Shown here: positions 8,457 through 17,267 of the stretch, piece by piece
Layout: each line of letters opens with the position of its first letter
Numbering within the stretch: the stretch's first letter is position 1
Source of the DNA: an uncultured Phocaeicola sp.
GTDB taxonomy: Bacteria > Bacteroidota > Bacteroidia > Bacteroidales > Bacteroidaceae
Assembly: GCA_958434805.1 (NCBI GenBank)
Contig: CAUBDX010000017.1
Location: 1-60,796, forward strand
Direction of reading: 5' to 3'
Length of the DNA: 60,796 bases
Translations under genes and position numbers: made by a program
The notes under the pieces: model-generated
Told to the model about the DNA's origin: nothing
The model's input: the letters and a program-made list of their open reading frames with translations, nothing else
Databases searched by the model: none

Positions 8457-8860
8457 TCGCTCAGATAGGGGGCGAAAGTCTCGTCAAATAGAGCGCTGTC
8501 CCCTAATCTGCCGTTTACCACGCATACTGATTCTACAGTGGCCTTGACAGTCACTTTCATGTCGGGCAGACGGAAAATGTCCTGATAGAACACATATTTA
8601 ATACCTTCTTTTTTCAGATAGAGCTTGGACACGAATTCGTCACCGCTGCGCAGCGGAGTTTTGAACGCCATGGTGAGCCTCGCCACTACCGGGTCCACTC
8701 CTTCTTCGTGCAAGCGTGCGAAACTGATGCCCACCGATGTGAGAAACTCATGGCGCGTATGTTCCAGATAATGTTGATAGTTGGCATTGTTCACAATACC
8801 CTGCAGGTCGCATTCATAATCGCGTACCTTCATCTTCAGTTCATAAATATACTTTTCCAT
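8453..8860 (-). CDS. Acyl-CoA thioesterase, 4HBT/YbgC family
   Basis: A 135-residue hotdog-fold protein. The motif RDYECDLQGIVNNANYQHYL near the N-terminus matches the active-site helix of 4-hydroxybenzoyl-CoA/YbgC-type thioesterases, with Asp18 in the expected place. The start at 8860 gives the normal family N-terminus. A TACCTTTG element on the minus strand (8865-8872) ends only four bases before the ATG, so the message may have almost no leader. Substrate is unknown. The 58-base gap to dus also holds the plus-strand promoter region of that gene. Confidence 0.9.
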   Translation of the reverse strand: MEKYIYELKMKVRDYECDLQGIVNNANYQHYLEHTRHEFLTSVGISFARLHEEGVDPVVARLTMAFKTPLRSGDEFVSKLYLKKEGIKYVFYQDIFRLPDMKVTVKATVESVCVVNGRLGDSALFDETFAPYLSE

Positions 8861-8918
8861 AAGGCAAAGGTATAAGAAAAATGTGTTACTTTGCAGATAA
8901 ACTTAAAAAAAGAAACAA

Positions 8919-9836
8919 ATGAAACTGTACGCTGCCCCTTTGCAAGGTTTTACGGAAGCCCCCTGGAGAAATCTTCATCAGGAAGTTTTTGGTGGGATAG
9001 ATGCTTATTATACCCCCTTTGTGCGGATGGAGAAAGGAGAGTTCCGTAACAAGGATGTACGGGAGATCGCTTCTGAAAACAATACTGTGTCCCGGCTGAT
9101 TCCCCAGCTTATCGCTTCCACTCCTGCCGAACTGGAACGGCTGGCCGGTTTGTTTATAGAGAAAGGGTACAAGGAAGCGGATATCAATATGGGTTGTCCT
9201 TTTCCCCTGATGACAGGGAAACATAAGGGTTCGGGCATATTGCCGTATCCGGCCGAGGTGGAAGCTTTATTGAAAGAGCTGGTGCACTATCCGGAACTGG
9301 GTTTCTCCGTCAAGATGAGATTGGGATGGGAGTGTGCGGATGAATGGCGGCCGTTGTTGCCTTTGTTGAACGCTGCCCCCTTGCGGCGGATCGTTCTGCA
9401 TCCTCGTATCGGGAAACAACAGTACAAAGGAGAGGTGGACTTGGCTGCGTTCACCGCTTTCTATGAGGAGTGCGTCCATCCGTTGGTGTATAACGGTGAC
9501 TTGCTGACGGTGGAAGATATCCGGAAGGTGGACGAGGAGTTTCCCCGCCTGGAGGGTGTCATGCTGGGACGCGGGTTGCTGGCCAATCCTGCTTTGGCTT
9601 GGGAGTATGCAAACGGAACCGTTTTTTCTCCCGATGAGCTGCATGAAAAGGTGAAGGCGCTTCACGCACGCCTTCTTCAATATTATGAATCCCATTTACA
9701 GGGAGAGGCGCAATTGCTGAGTAAAATGAAGCCTTATTGGGAATACCTGCTGCCCGATGCGGACCGGAAGATAAAGAAAGCGATAAAGAAGGCTACAACG
9801 ATGGATAAGTATTTGACAGCGGTGAACCAGCTGTAA
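8919..9836 (+). CDS. dus: tRNA-dihydrouridine synthase
   Basis: A 305-residue FMN enzyme of the Dus family that reduces uridines in tRNA. It starts MKLYAAPLQGFTEAPWR (the flavin-binding start of the TIM barrel). The catalytic cysteine is in DINMGCPFP, followed by SVKMRLGW, LHPRIGKQQYKG and VMLGRGLLANP. The C-terminal helical tRNA-binding domain is short. The E. coli class (A, B or C) was not assigned. It stands divergent from the thioesterase-dprA pair. Confidence 0.93.
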   Translation: MKLYAAPLQGFTEAPWRNLHQEVFGGIDAYYTPFVRMEKGEFRNKDVREIASENNTVSRLIPQLIASTPAELERLAGLFIEKGYKEADINMGCPFPLMTGKHKGSGILPYPAEVEALLKELVHYPELGFSVKMRLGWECADEWRPLLPLLNAAPLRRIVLHPRIGKQQYKGEVDLAAFTAFYEECVHPLVYNGDLLTVEDIRKVDEEFPRLEGVMLGRGLLANPALAWEYANGTVFSPDELHEKVKALHARLLQYYESHLQGEAQLLSKMKPYWEYLLPDADRKIKKAIKKATTMDKYLTAVNQL

Positions 9837-9925
9837 TGATGGAAAAGGGGCTTCAATACATGAAAACCGGAGTGCTTCTTCAGTTCATTCATCCGGTATA
9901 ACTGCTTGTAAAATAGGGAAGTATC

Positions 9926-9967
9926 CTGATAGGAGAACCTTCAGTTTCCTGTCAGTTACTTCCAGCC
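9926..9967. repeat. Left imperfect inverted repeat flanking VapE-like copy 1
   Basis: The reverse complement of these 42 bases matches 11630-11670 at 33 of 42 aligned positions with one gap. The arm itself can fold (CTGATAGGA 9926-9934 with TCCTGTCAG 9947-9955). Together the arms bracket a 1.75-kb unit holding the iterons, promoter and VapE-like gene. Confidence 0.6.
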
Positions 9968-10108
9968 CATATTTTTGTTCCTACCTGTTAGATGAGAGGT
10001 GTGTCCGTCATGCCTGTATTTTAAAAAATACTTAGCTGTCTTTTCTTGGAGCATATCCTTTATCTTCCTTGTTATGCATCCAGTTGCTTCCTGATAAGTT
10101 TATCGTTT

Positions 10109-10196
10109 CACTAAAGTGATGAAACCTTATCACCCTAGTGATGAGCTTGTACCACTTGGGTGATGAAACTTCATCACTTAAGTGAAACACTGTACT
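10109..10196. repeat. Four 22-base iterons with palindromic cores
   Basis: Cores CACTAAAGTG, CACCCTAGTG, CACTTGGGTG and CACTTAAGTG start at 10109, 10131, 10153 and 10175, exactly 22 bases apart. Most are followed by ATGAAAC or a close variant. A further pair of ACTTGTC repeats at 10194 and 10216 keeps the same 22-base step. The array ends about 100 bases before the VapE-like promoter and looks like a phased protein-binding region. The rest of the gap 9837-10247 holds only the inverted repeat at 9926-9967. Confidence 0.8.
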
Positions 10197-10292
10197 TGTC
10201 AAGAGGAGAACACGAACTTGTCCTGATGAAAACCCTTTTACATAAGGATGTTTACGCTTAGTCACTTTTCATCCCGAAACGCCGGAAAGCCC

Positions 10293-10323
10293 TTGACAAA
10301 GGCTTTTCAATGTGCTATCTTTG
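10293..10323 (+). promoter_or_regulatory. Promoter of VapE-like copy 1
   Basis: CTTGACAAAGGC supplies TTG (10293-10295), then 20 bases and TATCTTTG (10316-10323). The same layout and similar bases occur before copy 2 at 59484-59514. A start near 10330 fixes translation at the ATG at 10356 and rules out the longer frame opening at 10248. Confidence 0.75.
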
Positions 10324-10355
10324 TGGAAACAACAACTAAAAAAAACAATAAAATC

Positions 10356-11612
10356 ATGATGAAAGAAATGATTCGGAAGGTGATGGAATGGTGCAAGTTA
10401 TGGAACGGTGAAACTGCAACGGCGAAACAGGCGGACCCTCCTTCGGATAAAAGGGAAAAAGAACAGGCTGCGGATAACCGGGAGGTGCAAGACCGTCTGG
10501 AGAACTACTTGTGGAAACACTATGAGTTCCGTTTCAACGTGTTGACGGAACAACCCGAATATTGCGCGAAGGGGCAAGGGACGGACACACCTTATAAGAT
10601 AGTGACTCAGCGTACCTTGAACACCTTGTGCCTGGAAGCGCACCGTCATCGCATCAATTGCTGGGATAAGGATGTGAGCCGCCTGCTCCATTCGGAACGC
10701 TTGGAAGACTATCACCCTTTCCTTACTTATATGGATACACTGCCCCAATGGGACGGGGTGGACCGCGTCACTCCGCTGGCGCAGCGCATCTCGAAAAAAG
10801 CCTTCTGGATAAACGGCTTCCACCGCTGGATGCTGGGAATGGCCGCCCAGTGGGCAGGACGCATGGACCGTTGCGCCAATGCAGTGGCCCCTATGTTGGT
10901 GAGCCGTATGCAGGGCAAGTGTAAATCTACTTTTTGTCAGTTGTTGATGCCCGACGGGTTGAGAGATTATTACACGGACAGTTTTGAGTTGATGGGGCAG
11001 TCGGGCTGCGAACAGAAACTGGCGCAGTTCGGGCTGATTAACCTGGATGAGTACGACCGTCTTTCTCCTCAAAAACTGCCGTTGCTCAAGACACTGATGC
11101 AGATGAAGAAGTTGGATTTCCGTAAGTCGCACCGTTCATCCTACAGTCACCTGCCCCGCATGGCTTCGTTTATAGGAACCAGTAATCATAAGGATTTGCT
11201 GACCGACCCCACGGGCAGTCGCCGTTATCTTTGTGCCGAGGTGAAAGAGAAAATAGACTGCACGCCACTGGAGCACAAGCAATTGTTTGCCCAATTGAAG
11301 GCGGAGCTGGAGGGCGGCGAGCGTTATTGGTTTTCGGCCGAAGAGGAAGCGGAACTGCAATTGCGCAACCGCGAGTTCTATGCCATGCCCGTAGAGCAGG
11401 AGGTGTTCTACCGTTGTTTTCGTCTGCCTGAGGCGGGAGAGGAGTTCAAACTCTATTCGGCCTCGGTCATTTTCACCATTTTGCAGAGCCGTTATCCTGC
11501 GGCTATGCGCGGCATGACGGTGGTGCGTTTCGGCAAGATGATGAGCGCCATGGGGGCGGAACGGATGCATACGGAGAAAGGAAATCTGTACAAGGTGGTG
11601 CTGGCGGCATAA
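10356..11612 (+). CDS. VapE/VirE-like P-loop protein (DUF3874 type), copy 1
   Basis: About 418 residues from the ATG at 10356. The region after residue ~60 matches VapE/VirE-type helicase-like proteins found in phage satellites and widely duplicated in Bacteroides: RFNVLTEQPEY, INCWDKDVSRLLHS, YMDTLPQWDGVDRV, NGFHRWMLGMAAQW, Walker B-like LINLDEYD, FIGTSNHKDLLTDPTGSRR. The Walker A region reads QGKCKSTFC where copy 2 has QGLGKSTFC, so the glycine before the lysine is replaced by cysteine; ATP binding may be impaired. It stands alone between dus and fucO, without the usual HU-like or amidase partners. Role unknown. Confidence 0.8.
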   Translation: MMKEMIRKVMEWCKLWNGETATAKQADPPSDKREKEQAADNREVQDRLENYLWKHYEFRFNVLTEQPEYCAKGQGTDTPYKIVTQRTLNTLCLEAHRHRINCWDKDVSRLLHSERLEDYHPFLTYMDTLPQWDGVDRVTPLAQRISKKAFWINGFHRWMLGMAAQWAGRMDRCANAVAPMLVSRMQGKCKSTFCQLLMPDGLRDYYTDSFELMGQSGCEQKLAQFGLINLDEYDRLSPQKLPLLKTLMQMKKLDFRKSHRSSYSHLPRMASFIGTSNHKDLLTDPTGSRRYLCAEVKEKIDCTPLEHKQLFAQLKAELEGGERYWFSAEEEAELQLRNREFYAMPVEQEVFYRCFRLPEAGEEFKLYSASVIFTILQSRYPAAMRGMTVVRFGKMMSAMGAERMHTEKGNLYKVVLAA

Positions 11613-11629
11613 TTCCCGTCCATCAGGCC

Positions 11630-11681
11630 GGCTGAAAGGACTGACAGGAGGCTGAAGGGGCTTCTGTCAGTCTTATTTTTT
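11630..11681 (+). terminator. Terminator of VapE-like copy 1 within the right inverted repeat
   Basis: Stem CTGACAGGAG (11641-11650) with CTTCTGTCAG (11661-11670) is ten pairs with one G-T, followed by TCTTATTTTTT. Bases 11630-11670 are also the right arm of the inverted repeat whose left arm is 9926-9967. Confidence 0.75.
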
Positions 11682-11790
11682 GTGTGACAGTGTGTTAACC
11701 GTGCTGAATGGACTGAAGGCGGGGTGCATGAATGCCAAAAAACATACTATAAGAATCTTTTTAAAGAGCCGTTTTCTCAAGAATTTGTAC

Positions 11791-11798
11791 TAAGTTTG
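11791..11798 (+). promoter_or_regulatory. -7 element for fucO
   Basis: TAAGTTTG ends 28 bases before the ATG at 11827. No TTG is found 19-20 bases upstream, so an activator may be needed (inference). Confidence 0.45.
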
Positions 11799-11826
11799 CA
11801 ACCAAACTACATAATTAAAAAAAACT

Positions 11827-12981
11827 ATGATTAACAGATTTGTATTGAACGAAGTATCTTACTTCGGTCCGGGTGCGCGTGAAGTGCTTCCACAAGAGAT
11901 TAAACGTTTGGGCTTGCATAAAGCGTTTGTTGCTACAGACAAGGACTTGATTAAGTTCGGTGTGGCTGATAAAGTGTTGAAAGTCTTGGAGAATGCAGGT
12001 ATTCCTTATGAAATATTCAGTGAAATCAAACCGAATCCTACCGTAAGCAATGTAAAGGCGGGAGTTGAAGCTTTTGCAAAATCAGGAGCGGACTTTATTC
12101 TGGCTATCGGCGGCGGTTCGTCTATCGATACTTCGAAAGCGATTGGTATCATCACTAATAATCCAGACTTCAGTGATGTGGTGTCACTGGAAGGTGTGGC
12201 TCCTACAAGGAAAAAGTCAGTGCCTATCATTGCACTGCCCACTACCGCCGGTACTGCCGCCGAGGTGACTATCAACTATGTCATCACGGATGAGGAAAAC
12301 CATAAGAAGATGGTTTGTGTAGACCCGAACGATATCCCCGCCATCGCTATTGTGGATGCGGAACTGATGTACACTCTGCCTAAAGGGCTGACTGCTTCTA
12401 CCGGTTTGGACGCACTGACCCACGCCATCGAAGGGTTGATAACCAAAGGCGCTTGGGAAATGAGCGATATGTTCGAGATCAAGGCGATCGAAATGATTGC
12501 CCGTTATCTGGAAACCGCTGTCTTCGAGCCTACCAATGCGGAAGCCCGTAACGGTATGGCCGTGGCACAGTACATTGCAGGTATGGCGTTCTCTAATGTA
12601 GGCTTGGGCGTGGTTCACGGTATGGCTCATCCGTTGGGAGCTATCTTCGATATTCCTCACGGTGTGGCTAATGCACTGTTGCTGCCTGTCATCATGGAGT
12701 TCAATGCTCCGGCTGCTTTGTCCAAATATGTAGATATCGCCAAGGCGATGAATGTGTACAAGGATGGCATGAGCCGGGAAGAGGCTGCGAAGGCTGCTGT
12801 TGAGGCGGTGAAGGCATTGTCTGTCAAGGTGGGTATCCCTCAGCATTTGTCTGAACTGGGTATTAAGGAAGAAGACTTGCCCCGTCTGGCCGCTTCGGCT
12901 ATTGCCGATGTGTGTACGCCGGGCAATCCTCGTGAAGTGACGGAAGAAATTATTCTGGAACTTTACAAGAAGGCTTTCTAA
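11827..12981 (+). CDS. fucO: Lactaldehyde reductase (iron-dependent alcohol dehydrogenase)
   Basis: A 384-residue group III alcohol dehydrogenase, close in length and sequence to E. coli FucO (NAD-dependent lactaldehyde to 1,2-propanediol, the last step of anaerobic fucose or rhamnose breakdown). Seen: the NAD site GGGSSIDTSKA, PTTAGTAAEVTINYVITDEE, metal ligands in GLDALTHAIEG, VHGMAHPLGA and IPHGVANALLLP, and CTPGNPREVT near the end. It is monocistronic, with its own -7 element and a strong terminator. The substrate is inferred from close similarity to FucO and from fucosidases in the window. Confidence 0.92.
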   Translation: MINRFVLNEVSYFGPGAREVLPQEIKRLGLHKAFVATDKDLIKFGVADKVLKVLENAGIPYEIFSEIKPNPTVSNVKAGVEAFAKSGADFILAIGGGSSIDTSKAIGIITNNPDFSDVVSLEGVAPTRKKSVPIIALPTTAGTAAEVTINYVITDEENHKKMVCVDPNDIPAIAIVDAELMYTLPKGLTASTGLDALTHAIEGLITKGAWEMSDMFEIKAIEMIARYLETAVFEPTNAEARNGMAVAQYIAGMAFSNVGLGVVHGMAHPLGAIFDIPHGVANALLLPVIMEFNAPAALSKYVDIAKAMNVYKDGMSREEAAKAAVEAVKALSVKVGIPQHLSELGIKEEDLPRLAASAIADVCTPGNPREVTEEIILELYKKAF

Positions 12982-13012
12982 GCGTAATTCTTTTGTAATA
13001 AAAGCATAGGTG

Positions 13013-13050
13013 GTGTGTGGATGTGCAGGGCATATCCACACACTTTTTTT
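13013..13050 (+). terminator. fucO terminator
   Basis: A perfect 10-base stem (GTGTGTGGAT / ATCCACACAC) with an 11-base loop is followed by seven T. Confidence 0.92.
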
Positions 13051-13183
13051 ATCTCCTTGTCTTTGAAACAGCATTGTCACTTTGTAGCAATTTGTTCGTA
13101 ATCCATTCAGCATTCTTTTGCACTTGCAAATTAAATTTAATGAAAATAGGTATTATTGTTAAACTGCTATCAATCATTTGAAC

Positions 13184-16100
13184 ATGAAAATTCTTATTGA
13201 GTCAAAGAGATTTTTGTTGTTATTATGCTTGTCACTATTCGTTGCGGGCTATGTTTCTGCACAGGATTACCGGGCGATTGTAAAAGGTATTGTGACTGAC
13301 GAAACCGGAGAGGGGGTTATCGGAGCCACAGTGTTGGTAAAGAACGAATCGACCGGTTTCAGTGCCGGTTCTATCACCAACGAGACGGGAGAGTACATTG
13401 TGAAGCAACTCCCTTTGGGTTCACCTTACTCTGTCACCGTCAGCTATGTAGGCTATGGTGACCAGAAAAAGACAGGATATACGCTGAACCAAGGTGATGT
13501 GCTCCGTCTGGATTTCCAGTTAAAGGAGGAAAGTGTCGTGATGGAGGCTGTACAGGTGGTGGCTAATTCATTGAAGAATTCTATCGCCACTACGGGGGCC
13601 GCTACTTCGGTGACGGCCAATGACCTGAACAAACTGCCGGTAAACGGGCGTAACTTTACTTCGCTCATTGACCTGTCACCATTAAGTACAGGTTCCAGCC
13701 TGTCCGGACAGTTGGCTTCTTCTACTAATTATACCATTGATGGTATGAGTGCCAAGGGACCTACTTCGGGAGGTAGTACAACCAGCCGAAACGGTGTGCC
13801 ATATGCCATTTCGATGGAGGCTATCCGTGAGTTCAAAGTCGTGACGAATGAATATGATGTGACTAACGGTCGTGCCGGAGGAGGTACTATTAGTACGGTG
13901 ACCAAATCGGGAACCAACCAATTGACAGGTAGCGCTTTCACTTATCTGCGTTCCGACTGGTTGTCCAGCAAATATGATATCCGCGGCAACAAGCGCTCGA
14001 ATGATTTCTCTACTTACCAGTTTGGAGCCTCATTGGGCGGTGCATTGGTGAAAGACCGTGCCCACTTCTTTATTTCTTGGGATCATCAGGCTGATTCACG
14101 TCCGTTGTATATTGCCGATATTCATAATGCTGCCGATGAAAAGCGTTATAATTTGACTACGGAGACCAGAGACCGTTTTCTGGAAATAGCCCGCAATAAA
14201 TATGGAGTGTCGGACCATCCTCAGTTCGGGTCTTTTGATAAAAAACAGAATACCGATGCGGTATTTGCTCGTTTGGACTGGCAGATTAATGCTACAAACC
14301 TGTTATCGTTTACTGATAATTTTGTGAATGACAATAACAATATGGGCTTGAGCGACAATAGTGCTATCAATCTTTATGAAGTGTATGGTGATGTACATTC
14401 GTTGAACAACAGCGCTTTACTGACTTTACGTTCGGTACTGGGACCACGCAGTACCAACGAACTGAAGTTGCAACATCTTTATACATTGGAAAAATCCATG
14501 CCGGGCAGTGAACTGCCGGCTGATAATATTCCACGTGCCATTGTGCAACGTGTAGAATCGGAAATAGATGGAAAAACGGCGACTACTACCATTCAGCTGG
14601 GTGGTCAGCGTTATAGCCCTGAGAATTTCTATAATCACGTACTTCAGTTGGTAGATAATTATTATTATAATACCAATAAGGTAAACTATACATATGGTTT
14701 TGATTTGATGTACACGAATCTTAATTCTCGTTACGGTAGTGAGGCCAACGGGCGTTTTTATTTTACCGGACTGGATAATTTCGAGGCATTGAAGCCTTCT
14801 CGTTATGTACGTGAAGTGTATTTGGATCCTGACCAAAACAATCAGCGTGTACGCCAAAATATATTGAATGCAGGTATCTATGCCCAGTTGCAGACTAAAC
14901 TGTTCACAGGATTCGAGCTGATGGCAGGCTTACGTTTGGATAATGCCACTTATTTCAATAAAGGTAATTTCAGCCAACTGGTGTATGATGAATTGGGACT
15001 GCGTACAGACAATGGACTCTCTACTTTCCAGATTCAGCCTCGTGTCCAGATTACTTGGGACTTTAATGACAAGCACACGGATATTCTTCGTATTGGCGGG
15101 GGAATCTTTGCATCTGATATCAACAACTATGCCATGATTAATAATATGGTATTTGATGGTACGAAAGTGATGTCGGTTGATATCAAGAATACGGAAGAAG
15201 AACCGGATATAGTTCCCACTCCCGATTTTATAGGGTATCGGAAAGATCCTTCTACGGCTCCGGGTATTGATTTGCTGAATAATCCCAAATATGCGGACAA
15301 GGCTGTACCTACGATCAATATGAATAGCAAGGATGCCAAGGTTCCCGTGGTTTATAAGGCGAATATTTCATACACTCACTTCTTCAGTGACCGTTTGAAA
15401 ATGAGTGTCAGCGGATATATGACTTTGGGTCGTAACAACTATATGTATATAGACCGGAACATGGTGGATGATCCTTATTTTCGTCTTTCTGCAGAAGGGA
15501 ACCGAGGTATTTATGTACCTGCTTCTACTATAGGAAAAGATGGTACTCTTGATTGGATGGAAGGACGTAAAAGTACCAAAGTAGGGCGTGTGCTCGAATT
15601 GGTCAGCGAGGGAAAAGTAAATCAGTTCGCTTTCACCGTAGATGGAACATGGCGTTACTATAAAGACGGAGAACTTTCTTTCAGTTATACTTGGAACGAT
15701 ACCAAAGACAATACTTCCTATAATGGTAATGTGGCTAATTCCGCTACTCTTTCCCAAATGGTGGTTGACGATCCCCGTGATTTAAGCAAAATGACTTACT
15801 CCAACAATCAGTTCCGTCATAAACTGGTGGTTTATGGTTCGGCTCCTACTTTCTGGGGCATTACCGTAGGTGCTCGCTTTTCCGGCATCGGGGGAACACG
15901 TTATTCCATGATTGTGAATGGAAATGTGAACGGTGATTTTGTGGATAGTAATGATCTGGCCTATGTATATGATCCGAATAGCAGTGCTACTCCTGATTAT
16001 ATTCGTGAAGGTATTAATTCTATATTGAACAATCCGGATGCGGAAAAGAGTGTGAAAGATTATATTCGTAAGAGTTTTGGTAAAGTGGCCGAACGTAATG

Positions 16101-16387
16101 GAGGAGTCAATGGTTTCTATGGCACTTTAGATCTTCGTTTGGCCAAGAAATTCAAAACTTACAAAAAGCAGAATCTGGAGGTGTCTGTTGATATTTTCAA
16201 TGTGGCCAATATGTTGAACAAAGATTGGGGAGCCGGTCATAATCTGGGAACACAGAAAATTTATAGTATCAAGGGGTTTGATAAAGATGCCAAACAATAT
16301 ACTTATAATGTAAATGCCAACACAGGTGTATCCAGTCTGAACGGTACTCCTTTTCAGGTTCAGATAGGTTTGAGATATGGATTCTAA
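13184..16387 (+). CDS. Oar-like TonB-dependent outer-membrane receptor
   Basis: The ATG at 13184 is preferred to the TTG two codons upstream. About 1067 residues: signal peptide 1-27 (ending YVSAQ), a carboxypeptidase-regulatory-like domain (~30-115, GIVTDETGEGVIGATVLVKN), a plug with NGRNFTSLIDLSP, ISMEAIREFKVVTNEYD and GRAGGGTISTVTKSGTN, then a large beta-barrel ending in an aromatic residue (LRYGF). The plug motifs are of the Oar type rather than SusC type, and no SusD follows. A glycerophosphodiesterase gene starts 27 bases downstream, so uptake of a glycerophosphodiester or lipid-derived substrate is possible (inference). Confidence 0.9.
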   Translation: MKILIESKRFLLLLCLSLFVAGYVSAQDYRAIVKGIVTDETGEGVIGATVLVKNESTGFSAGSITNETGEYIVKQLPLGSPYSVTVSYVGYGDQKKTGYTLNQGDVLRLDFQLKEESVVMEAVQVVANSLKNSIATTGAATSVTANDLNKLPVNGRNFTSLIDLSPLSTGSSLSGQLASSTNYTIDGMSAKGPTSGGSTTSRNGVPYAISMEAIREFKVVTNEYDVTNGRAGGGTISTVTKSGTNQLTGSAFTYLRSDWLSSKYDIRGNKRSNDFSTYQFGASLGGALVKDRAHFFISWDHQADSRPLYIADIHNAADEKRYNLTTETRDRFLEIARNKYGVSDHPQFGSFDKKQNTDAVFARLDWQINATNLLSFTDNFVNDNNNMGLSDNSAINLYEVYGDVHSLNNSALLTLRSVLGPRSTNELKLQHLYTLEKSMPGSELPADNIPRAIVQRVESEIDGKTATTTIQLGGQRYSPENFYNHVLQLVDNYYYNTNKVNYTYGFDLMYTNLNSRYGSEANGRFYFTGLDNFEALKPSRYVREVYLDPDQNNQRVRQNILNAGIYAQLQTKLFTGFELMAGLRLDNATYFNKGNFSQLVYDELGLRTDNGLSTFQIQPRVQITWDFNDKHTDILRIGGGIFASDINNYAMINNMVFDGTKVMSVDIKNTEEEPDIVPTPDFIGYRKDPSTAPGIDLLNNPKYADKAVPTINMNSKDAKVPVVYKANISYTHFFSDRLKMSVSGYMTLGRNNYMYIDRNMVDDPYFRLSAEGNRGIYVPASTIGKDGTLDWMEGRKSTKVGRVLELVSEGKVNQFAFTVDGTWRYYKDGELSFSYTWNDTKDNTSYNGNVANSATLSQMVVDDPRDLSKMTYSNNQFRHKLVVYGSAPTFWGITVGARFSGIGGTRYSMIVNGNVNGDFVDSNDLAYVYDPNSSATPDYIREGINSILNNPDAEKSVKDYIRKSFGKVAERNGGVNGFYGTLDLRLAKKFKTYKKQNLEVSVDIFNVANMLNKDWGAGHNLGTQKIYSIKGFDKDAKQYTYNVNANTGVSSLNGTPFQVQIGLRYGF

Positions 16388-16414
16388 TAGATAATGATTA
16401 AATAAGAAATAAAG

Positions 16415-17191
16415 ATGAAACTAAGTAAACTAATGATGGCTTGTGCCATGTGTGCTGTTACTTTGACCGGGACTGCCCAGACCAAAGTGATTGCCCACCG
16501 CGGATATTGGAAATGTGAAGGTTCTGCCCAAAACTCTATTGCTTCTTTGACAAAGGCTGCAGAGGCAAAGGTGTATGGTTCGGAGTTCGACGTACAACTG
16601 ACGAAGGACAAGGAAATCGTAGTCAATCATGACGATAGCATTCAGGGAATTTGCATTTTTGATACTCCTTTTGCTGAATTGAAAGATTTGAATTTGAGTA
16701 ACGGCGAGAAGTTGTCCACTTTGGATGATTATCTGGTAGCGGGTAGGAAACTGACTGGTACTCAGCTGATATTGGAAATCAAGCCTCACAGAACCGAAGA
16801 AGCGGAAAATGAAGCGGTAAGAATCATTGTAGATAAAGTGAAAAAGATGCGAATGGAGAAACAGGTGGAATATATTTCATTCAGCATGAACATTTGCGAA
16901 CAGTTGGTGAAACTGACTCCGGATTCGGAAATAGCTTATCTGAAAAGTGATGTGGCTCCTAAAGACCTGAAGGCGAAAGGAATTAATGGTATTGATTATT
17001 ATATCAAGGTATTGGCTGAGAAACCGGAATGGATTGCTGAAGCACATCAGTTGGGTATGAAGGTGAATGTGTGGACAGTCAATGATATGGAGATGGTTCA
17101 GAAGATGATTGACCAGCAGGTGGATTATATAACTACTGATTATCCATTGGAAACTGAAAAGCTGATTCGGAAAAATGGAGGAGATTCTTAA
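16415..17191 (+). CDS. Secreted glycerophosphodiester phosphodiesterase
   Basis: A 258-residue GDPD-family enzyme that cleaves glycerophosphodiesters to glycerol-3-phosphate and an alcohol. Signal residues 1-22 (LTGTAQ). The core starts with VIAHRGYWKCEGSAQNS (HRG with N). GSEFDVQLTKDKEIVVNHDD supplies the E-D metal pair and the second catalytic His, and LILEIKPHR and VNVWTVND follow as usual. It is probably co-transcribed with the TonB receptor 27 bases upstream, giving an uptake-plus-hydrolysis pair. Confidence 0.92.
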   Translation: MKLSKLMMACAMCAVTLTGTAQTKVIAHRGYWKCEGSAQNSIASLTKAAEAKVYGSEFDVQLTKDKEIVVNHDDSIQGICIFDTPFAELKDLNLSNGEKLSTLDDYLVAGRKLTGTQLILEIKPHRTEEAENEAVRIIVDKVKKMRMEKQVEYISFSMNICEQLVKLTPDSEIAYLKSDVAPKDLKAKGINGIDYYIKVLAEKPEWIAEAHQLGMKVNVWTVNDMEMVQKMIDQQVDYITTDYPLETEKLIRKNGGDS

Positions 17192-17235
17192 TAAAAATGT
17201 AATTCCTTTCAAATAGGGATGTAATAGGAACACAA

Positions 17236-17243
17236 TACATTTG
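17236..17243 (+). promoter_or_regulatory. -7 element of the gene at 17268
   Basis: TACATTTG lies 24 bases before the ATG at 17268. The TTG at 17241 inside this element could open a longer frame but would lie within the promoter, so it is not a start. Confidence 0.5.
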
Positions 17244-17267
17244 CACTGTAATTTAAAAAAGGATAAT

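Noticed and set aside
10248..10355. N-terminal extension of VapE-like copy 1 from 10248
   Set aside because: The promoter at 10293-10323 lies inside it, so translation must start at or after 10356.
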